The position numbers and the translations under genes were made by a program. The notes under the pieces were generated by a model. It did not search any database. It was not told the DNA's origin and saw only the letters and a program-made list of their open reading frames with translations. A stretch of DNA of 64,000 nucleotides from Myrica gale (taxonomy: Eukaryota > Streptophyta > Magnoliopsida > Fagales > Myricaceae), in contig OZ005611.1 of the NCBI GenBank assembly GCA_963930655.1, forward strand, positions 26,213,001-26,277,000, given 5' to 3'. Every line of letters begins with the position of its first letter. Position 1 is the first letter of the stretch. Shown one piece after another: positions 33,548 to 44,187 of this stretch.

Positions 33548-33961
33548 AGAATGATAGGTTATAATATGACCGGTTCAATTCATCAGAAATACACCGGTCT
33601 AATTGTAGTCTTGTCCAAGCCCGCGCGCCCAAGGCCCCTAGTTTGTGCACATGAGAATTTGTCACTCCATGTTTTTTCACTCAACTATTCAAGGAGTCCT
33701 AAAACTCACATTATTAAGACTCTTCTTAGGACTATAGCCCCACATATAAATAAGCAAATACTCCCTTTTATATTGACTTAAGTTTTAATTACTTTTCTAA
33801 TACTCAAATCTTCTTGATATCTGATTTAGACATATATAGGAGCTTCCACATCCGACATCACTCCTCTCTTTGGTTCCTTTCAAGTCTGATAGGCTCTGAC
33901 TATTGATAATTGTTGGCATCATAAATTAGCTATATAATTGTTTCATGTGCATATATATATA

Positions 33962-35050
33962 CAGTGGCGGAGCCAAGGGGGGTCAAGCCGGGGCAGCTGC
34001 CCCCCCTTGGTTCATATATATATGTATTTTCCTATCTATTTTATATATATAGTTTAATGTGTTGTGGTTTATAAGTCAAGTCTTTCAACATTAAGGCTTT
34101 TTTATTGTTTCTGTTCATTATATCTATTTTACTATAAAAATATATTCAATACACATATTTTCTACTTATAGAGTGCTAAAATCTGACAATATAATCCCAT
34201 TGTTTTTGGGAAAAATTTATTTAGATTAGTTTGAAGAGTTGTTCAGCGGTAGAGTAGGTAGGAGAATTACATGTTGATTACTTGTCTCAAATTTCTCACA
34301 TCTCATGCGTAAGAGAGAGGGAGAGAGGAGATATAGAGTTTATAAATCTTTGTTCATTTATATTTTGATTACTTAATATGCTGAATATGATAGTAACCTA
34401 GTAGACATATAAATGTTGTATATGTGAAGAGATTAGAACGTTGGTATTTAAAGTTTTATTGTTTTTAATTTTGATTAGTGAATTGAATTGGTTGATGAAT
34501 TTTCATTTTGTTTTGTTTAGATTATGGATAAGTTTTGGATAAAAAAAAGTCAGCCAATGTGGAATCGCTTAGTACTCCTACTTTTGATGCGAATATTAGG
34601 TCGAAAAAACCTTGTCTTTTGTTTAGTCTGGATTATATTATTGCTGACTCAAGGTTACGTAAACCCATTGAAGAATATGATGTTGGGATTGAAGATTAAA
34701 TTCGTAAGGAGTATTTGATCAAAATTTCTTGTCAATCACTTGGCTTGTTGGTCATGATTTTCCTAAGAAGCAAAATGGAAAAACAATGAGGAGTTTTAGA
34801 GAGTTATGGTTCAAAACCAATAAGCAATATGAGAAAATAATGAGGGGTTTTAGAGAGTTATGATTCAAAAATTATGAGTAAGAATATTTTTTAAGGAGTT
34901 ACAGTAGTGTATTTCAATATTTTTAATGTTTTTATTAATTAGTTTTCGTTATTTTAACTCTAAAACGCCTTTTGCATTAAGTAAGAAAAAAATTTGTCGT
35001 TTCGCTTTAGGAGTTTGCCCCCCTCAACTTGAGTCCTGGTTCCGCCACTG
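33962..35050 (+). mobile_element. Deleted hAT element (TTF-finger type), 1.1 kb
   Basis: The ends are inverted CAGTGGCGGAGCCAAGG and (reverse) CAGTGGCGGAACCAGG. TATATATA flanks both sides, consistent with an 8-bp duplication but set in TA-rich DNA. Inside, near 34524-34740, are the decayed first codons of a ZMYM1-like hAT transposase with a TTF-type finger (MDKFWIKK, then DSRLRKPIEEYDVG and IRKEYLIK), broken by frameshifts. The catalytic part is deleted, so it is a non-autonomous internal-deletion derivative. Confidence 0.8.
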
Positions 35051-35930
35051 TATATATATATAATGGAAAAATAGGTTGGAGGTGCAATTAAAGCTGCTAA
35101 AAACTAAAGAGGGACGTAGACGTTGAATCAATAGGTCCAGCAGATTGACGAGTACTACTACGTCCCTACGTGTAATTGTCAAAGAGAGTCAATCTAATTA
35201 GTACTCAATCGGGCTTATAAAAAAAAAATAGTACTCAATCGGACTCCATATTGAATCTACACCTACCTAGCTACTTTGGTAACTACCTACCTTATAGGGT
35301 CCGAATTAATCGTTATAATAGGAAAAGAGTATGGTGATCGATCGATCGATCGTTCGGAACACCTCGATCTGGTACCTCTGCTCTTTTGAGTCCAGATGAA
35401 ATTAGAGATCAGTCATCAGTGAAAGATACAGAAGCAATTAAAATAACATATATAAATATTTAAGATAAAGAGCAAGATAGCACTGTTTGAAGAAGAATAA
35501 AAAGGACCAGTGGAAGACGACAGGAACGGCCGGCGACTTTTATCATCTTTAGACGGCAACAAAACATTAATGCCAGCATTGTCATAGGGGGAACTAGCTG
35601 GTTACCGATTTCAGGCCTGTCCTCTTTATAATTAAGCGAGCTTCAATATCGATCCTTACCCACACAGGCTCTGTTAACTTTCTTAATTATAATGACAAAA
35701 GACCGGTATCTGCCGAATTCATTAATTAGCAACTTTTTTGGGTGAAATTTTCATTATATCTACCAACCTAATTTATGAGCAAATTAAACACACGATACGA
35801 ATTGTCCGTGGTCCAGTACTCTATAATTTGATGAGAATTTACTTGACACTATCAACTAATTAATTGTGCCGATCGATCATGAACAAATAGATATAGATAT
35901 AGATATATATAATATCACACCATGCATGAC
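35051..35930. other. Spacer between two related hAT elements
   Basis: No gene is seen. A short GATC run (gatcgatcgatcgatcg, about 35337-35353) and AT-rich sequence. Confidence 0.4.
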
Positions 35931-37035
35931 CAGTGGCGGAATCAGGATCAAAATCTATGGGTGTCGAATTTTAAAGGCGAAATGATAAAAAAAATTCTTT
36001 CGTAATGCAAAATATTGTCTTAGAGGTATAATGTCGAAAATTAAGGACTAAAAGCATTAAAAACATTGGAATACATGTACCGTAATATGTACTGCGACTG
36101 AGAGGTGATAATTGGATCATACGAGTTTACATCTTCTGAAAAAGTTGCAAAATGACTTCGTTTTCAATAGTTTTAAAAACTTCTTGCTCGATGTACACTA
36201 ACATGCAATTATTCATTCATTTATCTCTCATATTATTACGCAAATCACTCTTTATGATTTAATCCAAGTTAATTCTCTACTAATTTTAAAACTTTATAAC
36301 AAATTACAGATGATTATGATGGTTGAGGTCTTGATGTCACTAGGGGTTGTCTTTCTTACATTTTTTGGTTACTACCTAGAGTCTCTCTTTTTTTCTCCTT
36401 TTTTTCTTTTGACAAAAGGTTACTGGGATGCATTTATAATTTACTTTCTCTAGGTTCTATGGATTTGGAATTGAAAGATATTCACATTCTCCAAAGCAAC
36501 TTCCACACAGAGAGCAACAATTGATGACAAACCATGCTGTGAATAATAAAAACAAAATTTTCAGGATAAACAAGATTTAGTAAAATAGTTCATTAGATAA
36601 ACATATCTCAAAAGTGGTCAGAACTTTGATTTGGCCAATACAAGGATCCTAAACAAACACAACATTTTTTTAGGTCTCTAATAAAAATGAAGAAACAAAT
36701 CAACATAGGGAGAAAAAAAATGAAGTGGTCTTGATTATGAAAAAATAGGAGCAAAGAGTAAATAATTTTTTACTAATATAAATTTAGTAAGATGACAGAA
36801 AATTACCCATCGATTGAAAAACTTGTAATCGATGCAAAATAAATAATTATAATAACTGTATATTTGCCTTAATTATTATGTAGTACTAAGAACAAAATCA
36901 ATGTATAGAAAAAAATATTTTGGATCCGATACCCATTAAATCTATTTGGCCTGGACTTAATAGTTAATTTATAAAGAAAAAAAATTACATTAGAAATTTT
37001 TTTTTGGGGTCGCACCCCCCTTGCTTCCGCCCCTG
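35931..37035. mobile_element. Non-autonomous hAT element, same family as the 33962 copy
   Basis: The left end CAGTGGCGGAATCAGG pairs with the right end read in reverse, CAGGGGCGGAAGCAAGG. Just inside the left end, the aggcgaaatga, gtcttagag and aaattaaggactaaaa blocks match the terminus of the 33962 element and the fragment at 54891. No transposase codons are visible. The target duplication is imperfect or lost (gcatgacc/gcgtgacc, overlapping the ends). Confidence 0.65.
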
Positions 37036-38141
37036 TCAGCGTGACCAAACTTGACATAATTGGACACAGTATTTGAAGCATGAGGTGAAGCAAAAATAAA
37101 TAGGACTGAAGGGTCGAGTCAGGTACGGGCTATATGATTAATTATATATTATTAAAGACAAGAAGTTAGCCTTTTGTTTCTGTAATAAAAAGGTTTGAGG
37201 TAATTTTTTTTTAATTTTCAAACGGTTTTAGAGTACTGTTAATTAATTCGTCACAACGTACGTAACTGTAACAAATAACAATTGGGTGGTGAATGGAGTT
37301 TTGAAGTCAATCGTCAATCTGACGTGAGATGGCCAAGTAAAGTGGTGATAGAGAATTTAGTCAACAGCTTCTCATGTAACTTGTATTTTTGTTGAAAGTT
37401 GCTGGTACTTGATCAGTTTGAACGTCTACTTTGGAACGAATCGACAGGCAAGTGCAACCCTGAGATGACTATTTGACTTCACATATTCTCCCCGACCCAA
37501 GTCATCCAAAATATATACAGGACAGGAGTTTAGCAACCAATTCCTAGGACATGCACCCATGGTTGGAATCAAAGCAGGGTAGCAAAGTCATTTTGCTATG
37601 CAAATTCCTGATATTTGGCCAAGTTCCTATTTCCTTTTCCCCGCAACTGGCTAATGCATTACGAAAGAACATCAACATCTTCAAGGATTGAAGTCCGAGG
37701 AAGCACGTACTTCAGAAGTACTGTCTCTCGTGGACCTTTGGATTTAACAAAGCTAGCTAGACAGCATAGAAGTTTCCGAACTTTCACCATGTAATTTTTT
37801 GTACTGGTAAGGAAAACCGATTGTTTCTGTGATCTACTTTAGATCCTCCATAGGCTATGTATTTAAAAAAAAAACATATCTGTGAGTTGGACCCGACCAA
37901 TTCATCTCTGATCTTTTAACTAGGGCTCCATAATAATGTTTTCTCCGGAAAATCCAGGTCGCACCATCAATTTCATTGTATCGTTTCTATGGCCAGTGGG
38001 GAGACCAGGCTACCGTAGGACGTTAGAGCTCACCTGCACGTAGGTTAGAACTCACCTGCGGAACATATACTTGGTGGTCCTGATTTGTTTTTCACCAATT
38101 GCACAAAGGTAGAAGTGGGCATTTACTTGAGAGAGAGAGAG
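37036..38141. other. Intergenic DNA without a recognised feature
   Basis: Mixed-composition DNA with no supported exon or repeat; a GA run (38129-38141) abuts the LTR. Confidence 0.4.
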
Positions 38142-39413
38142 TGTAATATCTCATCTCGAAAAAGATGTTAAGTGAGTAATTTAAATTTTAAATGAAGAGA
38201 TATGACTTAATAAATATTTGATTTTTGTATAGAGATTGAATCGTATTTTTGAATTTAAATATGAAGATGTGATCTATATTTGAATTTAAAGGTTTGAATA
38301 GAGATTTGATGTTAGATTTGAATTTAAAGGTTAAGATATGAATAAAGATTATTCTTATATTTAAATTTGAAAGATATGAATAAAGATCTTATATTTGAAT
38401 TTAAAATTGATGGATAGAGGTATGTTTGAATTTTAAAAGTTAAAGAGATTGAGGTTAATAAATGGTCACATAGAATGTTTATTAAAGACCAAATTTTGGA
38501 TTGAGGTGGTGCTATTAGTTTTCAAGAGATTGTTCGACAATTATTGAAGAAGTTTTAAGGATTGGTTAAACGTTCAAGGTAAGTGGTTCTTCAATGATAT
38601 TTTTAAACGTGCACCGTATATTTGTATGGTTTTGATGTATTATTTGGGAAACTGAACAAATTTTGGGTAAAATGAGATTGTCGAGATTTTGTGAAACTCA
38701 ATTGAAATATTTATAACTTGTTTTGGTGAGCATACAATGAAAATTGTTCTTGCGCTGGTGCTATCTCTCTGGTCTGTGTGACCAATTTATCTTTGTGGTT
38801 TGTGTAACCAATTTGATACCTCTCGTGATATTTAGAGGTCTTTGTGGCTTGGAGGTCTGTGTGGCCTTATATTTGGAGGTCTTCGTGGTATTTGAAGGTC
38901 TGTAAGACAATTGACGATTTCTCTATATTGCGTGGCCTTGAATATTTTTGTTACAAACATGTATTTTGGTTTTGGTATGACTCACGATGTTTTATTTTGG
39001 ATTTCGGTCATTGTGATAAAATTATCTTTTCTCCAACCCCCATTGACTTACTATTTACTGAGCTAGTCGTAGCTCACCCATTATTCTCATATTTTTCAGA
39101 ATTTGCAGAATTAGAGAAATTCGATTAGCTTCAGATAGATTTGTGTTTCGAATGCGTGTTTTGCAATAGTACTTTTGGAGATTAATGTTGGAGAAGTAGT
39201 TATTACCAATTATTTTTGGAGATCTTCATAGATGTTGAAAATATCGGATATGCTAATGTAAATTTAGGGCTGAGTTTTTTATGAAATATGAATATTTTGC
39301 TGAGGTTGTACAATATTAGTTCTGAAATATTGAGGCCTAGATGAATGATTAGTCATGTTGAAAAAACCTTATTTTATATAGAAATCTATCCGTTTGGAGT
39401 TTGGGGCGTTATA
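38142..39413. mobile_element. Probable solo LTR, 1.27 kb, just upstream of DCR
   Basis: It starts TGTAATATCTCATC and ends GGGGCGTTATA, the decayed form of the TGTAA...TTACA termini of a common plant Ty3-type LTR. The outside 5-mers gagag and gaaag differ at one base, consistent with a 5-bp duplication. Inside there are no retroelement proteins, only AT-rich then GT-rich repeats (ggtctgtgtgacc, ggtttgtgtaacc) and the gagctagtcgtagctcaccc block. No second LTR copy is in the window, so solo status is inferred. Confidence 0.6.
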
Positions 39414-39496
39414 GAAAGTGAAGGGAGGATATTAATGGTCGCACCTGCCACATGAAACCCATAAATGCGACCCAACTAGATCATTATTTAGTTTCC

Positions 39497-39505
39497 TATA
39501 TATAA
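39497..39505 (+). promoter_or_regulatory. TATA box of DCR-like gene
   Basis: TATATATAA lies 97 bp upstream of the ATG at 39602 and about 80 bp downstream of the LTR end, so the core promoter is native but the region beyond it is transposon-derived. Confidence 0.6.
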
Positions 39506-39601
39506 GTATGTGGCTTGAACGATGTAGTTGCACTCCACAAGTCATCTTTGTTCTGTGAAAAAAAAAGGTTTTCTTTGCTCCTCAGTATCTCTTTCAGCAC
39601 C

Positions 39602-41854
39602 ATGGCTCCTGAATTTGGGCAAAAGCTGGAAGAAACAAAAACTGTCAAAATCTCTACCAAAACCCATGTCATGCCCAGCAAGAAGCTAGGAAGAAGAGAG
39701 TGTCAGTTGGTAACATTTGACCTTCCATACCTAGCTTTCTATTACAACCAAAAGCTGCTATTCTACAGAGGGAGTGACTTTGGGGACATGGTGGGGAAAT
39801 TGAAAGATGGGCTCGGTGTGGTTTTGGAGGACTTCTATCAGCTCGCCGGAAAGCTAGGCAAAGATGAGGAGGGTGTCTTTAGGGTGGAGTTTGATGATGA
39901 CATGGAGGGCGTGGAGGTGGTGGAGGCTTTCGCGGAGGGAATTGAAGTAGCTGATCTGACGGTGGAGGAAGGCACCGTCGCTTTGAGGGAGCTAATACCC
40001 TACAATGGAGTCTTGAACTTGGACGGACTCCGTAGCCCTCTGTTGGCAGTCCAGGTAATTTTTGACTCACGTGATTCTTATTTTGCAAGCATATTTATCT
40101 TACTATTGGATCGATACTCATTCGTCTTTTAGAATATTCCAACAGTTGCATCTGGGTGGATCTGTGTTTATTTCCTTCTCTGCTAGTTTGGCCGATTCGT
40201 TGAATTTGGCTGTCCTTTTGGAAAATGTTGTGGATATAGATCGGTTTAGCCGTTATCAAAAGCAACAAAAATTTCAGGGCACGATGAACAATGGGAGAGA
40301 GTTGTTGCATGTATTTATGAGGTGCAACTGGCTTCTCACTTAAGTCAGCGGATTATTAGAACAACTTCATAATGCAAACGAAAAGATAAATTAAATACAA
40401 CAGGTTCTTAATTCCAATAGGTCTCTAGTTTCGGTTAAAAAATCACTTGATAATTCTCTGACCAAAAGAAAGAAATTATATTATAAGAAAGGGAACAGGA
40501 ACACAAAATTTCGATAACATTCCTCAAGAACTTAATGCCCAACAAAATATATATGTTCTGTCTTGGGTGTCTAAAGTAATGCTGCATGCATGCTTGTTTA
40601 GTTAATTTTCTGTATCCAATATCCATATATGTACATGTCTACACGCTCGATCTAGTATTTCTGCCTCGGTGTCTTCATTCACCTCCCAGCCTGATCCAAA
40701 CTTAATGCCCAACAAAGTATGTCCTGTCCACCTCTCCCCTCGTAATGGCCGGAAAAGTCTGGAATGACTGTCAGGTCCACCAACTACTAGCTGCCCAAAC
40801 CAATCGACTTTAATGATTTTTCTTTACAAGACAAAATCGTTTCAAGTCGGCCAATTATAGCCGAAAATACAGAAAAGAGGGAGAACTAAATTGATTTCGT
40901 CAGTGTTCATTTATAAGGCCCCAGCTAGCTAGCTAACATGTATCTTCATGATGGACCCAGTTAACCAAGCTGAAAGACGGACTCGCACTGGGATGCGCAT
41001 TCAACCACGCCGTCCTCGACGGCACCTCCACTTGGCACTTCATGAGTTCATGGGCCGAGTTATGCAGGGGGGCTTCCTCCGTCTCCGTCTCACCCTTCCT
41101 GGACCGCACCAAGGCCCGTAGCACTCGAGTGAAGCTCGACCTCTCACTACCCCCGGACCCACAAGCAGCTAATTCATCCAACGGCGACGCAAAGCCGGTC
41201 CCCCAACTCAGGGAGAGGATTTTCAGGTTCTCCGAGGCTGCCATCGACAAGATCAAGTCAAAACTCAACTCGCACCCTCCATCATCGGATAGCTCCAAAC
41301 CATTCTCTACGTTTCAGTCCCTCTCCGTCCACATCTGGCGTCACGTAACCTTTGCACGCGAGCTGAAACCGGAAGACTATACCGTCTTCACCGTCTTCGC
41401 CGATTGCCGGAAAAGGGTGGAACCGCCAATGCCTGAAAGCTACTTCGGGAACCTAATCCAAGCCGTATTCACTGTCACGGCAGCCGGTTTATTAACGGCC
41501 AACCCACAGGAGTTCGGCGCGACGATGATTCAGAAGGCGATAGACATGCACAATGCCAAGACCATCGATGAGCGAAACAAGGAGTGGGAGAGTTCACCGA
41601 AGATCTTTCAGTTCAAGGACGCAGGAGTGAACTGCGTGGCGGTGGGGAGCTCCCCGAGGTTCAAGGTTTACGAGGTGGATTTCGGGTGGGGGAAGCCGGA
41701 GAGGGTGAGGAGTGGGTCGAACAACAGGTTTGACGGGATGGTGTATTTGTACCAAGGGAAGAGCGGTGGGAGGAGCATTGACGTGGAGATTAGCTTGGAG
41801 GCTGGAACCATGGAGAGGCTGGAGAAAGACAAGGACTTTCTGCTTGAGGTTTAA
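39602..41854 (+). CDS. DCR: BAHD acyltransferase, DCR type (cutin biosynthesis)
   Basis: Two exons (39602-40054 and 40961-41854, phase 0 intron of 906 bp) give 448 residues. Arabidopsis DCR (DEFECTIVE IN CUTICULAR RIDGES, also PEL3) is a cytosolic BAHD acyltransferase needed to build dihydroxy-fatty-acid cutin in epidermis. Family signatures: TFDLPYLAFYYNQK near the N-terminus, VLEDFYQLAGKL, the catalytic HxxxD as NHAVLDG (His ~167, Asp ~171) and the structural DFGWG (~391). The near-identity of FQFKDAGVNCVAVGSSPRF and RSGSNNRF blocks to remembered DCR favours DCR over other BAHD clades. The protein ends at FLLEV, lacking the Asn/Gly-rich tail of Arabidopsis DCR. An upstream in-frame ATG (39515) is less likely because it would overlap the predicted leader just after the TATA box. 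All catalytic residues are present. Confidence 0.9.
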
Positions 41855-43489
41855 TGAATTTAAGTGCGGTTAAGGCAGACAACGTACGTCTGTGCTTGGG
41901 TTCTTTAATTTGGATATGGCTTTCCTTTAGGTTTTATGTTATGTATTGAAACAGACTATGGGCTTCCAATCCCTGCTCCTCTCCGTCCTTAATGGCTTGT
42001 TGGTCTTTCTCTTGTGGTAATTAATTAAAGTTAATTATTTAAGTAAACTGGGTGAATCATAAATTTACAGTGAGTTCAATAGTAATGTTGTGCAATGTTC
42101 CCATCTTAATTAAAGTAAAGTGCTTGATAAAGGACCAGAAAAATGAAAACACATATATCTAATTGGTTTGTGATGAACCCTCAGAACTCAGAAGCAACAA
42201 GGCACTAATAATATATATATATCTGCAGTTTTCACGTGACAGTCCGGGGCCTCCAAGCAGCCCATCAAAACTTCAAACCCAGGCCCGTCTTAGATATCGA
42301 CTGGACCTCAAATATATTTTTGACTTTTGAGTTTTGATTCCTTGGGCCGTCCAAGGAGGCGGAGGCGGTTCGAGTTCGCTTCTACATTGCACACTATAAG
42401 GGCCTTTATATATTTTACTATATTAAATACAAAATTTTAAAAATATTAAATTATTATCTAAACGTCGGCCTCCAAATATAATTTTCTGACTACGTCACTG
42501 TATATTATGCACAATACGTGTTTTTATATAATTTGTTGGGAAAAAAATTATTTTTAATACCTAAATTTTTACACTATAGATATTTCGATTTTCAAACTAC
42601 AATTTTTCTCGTAGTAAAATAAAATTTTATTTTGCTATCTTACTATCTAACAAAAGACGTCTGCCATTACCAGAGGTTTTGTCAACTCAAAAACAATGCA
42701 CATATAAGGGAGAGACTAGAATTGAGCACGTAGTAACAATATCGTTTTGTGAGTCACACGATTGACGAGTGAGTGACGTGACATCAAAAGTGACCAGTAT
42801 GAATTAATGGACACACGTCTACATCGCCTAATTAGATAAGATAAACTTTTCTATCTTTAGTAGAGTGGATTGTGAGAAATCGGTACACATCGAGTGAGTG
42901 GAAGAGCTGGTATCAAGAAAGTAAGAACAACGTCGTTTTGTGAGTCACACATTTAACGAGTGTGTGACGTGACATCAAATGTTGGCTATCGTGAATGGAC
43001 GCATGTATGCATCACGAAAGTAGCTGACAAGACATTTTGTTGAGGTGAATTTTATACTGTTACTAAGTGAGAGGACAAAAGAAAATTATTTTTCAATAAA
43101 AAAATTGACAACAAATTTTTTTAATTTGCAAAATGCATAGAACTACTGTGAAACAATATAAAATTGAAGGATTAAAATTTTTAGTTTGAAAACCCAATAA
43201 TTTATTATGAAATCAGTGTCAAATCTAAAGACAGTGTAAACTCAAGGAATTTTTTTTAGTGTTTTTCTTTTCAATTTTCCGAGATATTGTAAAAGAAAAT
43301 CAGTCCACCGGTAAACTGTGCAACCAAAGCATAGATCCTTTCCGAATATAATATTTAAGGAACTAGTAAAATAATCATATGTGAGTGGGTAGAAGAAAAA
43401 TAAGTTATGTTTTCAAAAGGGCAAAAATAAAGAAGAAAAAAATAAAAATCCGGGTCGTTTCTACGGTAATTTGCTGCGTATTTTGAGAG
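41855..43489. other. Intergenic DNA between DCR and MTB
   Basis: AT-rich, with no coding exon. Contains the ~191-bp tandem duplication listed separately. Confidence 0.45.
42732..43015. repeat. Direct duplication, ~191-bp spacing
   Basis: tcgttttgtgagtcacac, followed by acgagtg and gtgacgtgacatcaaa, occurs near 42742 and again near 42933. The copies diverge beyond the first ~65 bp. It lies about 500-750 bp upstream of the MTB leader exon. Confidence 0.7.
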
Positions 43490-44187
43490 CAGAACCGTCG
43501 AACCGAGTCTGATACCGGAACCCTAATCAGAGGTTTCTTTCTCCCAAGTTCCTTCGCCTTCTGTTTCCACTCCCAAATCCCAGGTACTCTATCGCTGTCT
43601 CTCTACAGAATCTGTTATAATTAATAATTTTTTTTCCTTATTTTGGGAGGTTTAGTGTTACGATTTTCGGTTCCATTTGGGAACTGAGTTCGTATCAAAT
43701 TTTGATCCTTTCATGTTCCTTCTGGTGAAAGTCAACAAATATCATTCTGGCTTAGAAAAAAATAGCATTCTGATTGGGGAATGATACTGGCGGTTCTAAG
43801 TTGTTAGCCTCCGGGGTATTCTATGTTGTGTTGTGTTTGGTGCCTGAGAAAATGAAGAAAAAAACAACAAACTGTGATTTTTATTTAAACTGTGTTTTCC
43901 AGTCTAGTTTAGCTGAGTTATAAATGTTACGTGCTTTGGGCTCCGAGCATTCAGTGGTAAATCTTGAGATTCAAGATTGTGTTTCTTTCTTCAGCAACCG
44001 AATGGGGAGGTTATATTCTTTTGTTCTTTCAGTTGGTTGATGCAATGATTGGTTACAGAATGAGGGTTTCCCATTTTTAGGGGTTTTAAGGTTATCTCAT
44101 TATTTCTTAATTTTTTTCTGAGCATGAGGTAATGAATTTATTTGTTGCTGTATTGTCGACCGTGGACTAGTCAATTTTGTGCTACAG
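43490..44187 (+). other. MTB 5' untranslated exon and leader intron
   Basis: A pyrimidine-rich leader ends at a strong donor, atcccag|gtactc (exon end 43583), and an acceptor, gctacag, sits immediately before the MTB ATG at 44188. The intron is 43584-44187. The transcription start is not fixed. Leader introns of this kind often raise expression in plants; that effect is inferred. Confidence 0.6.
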
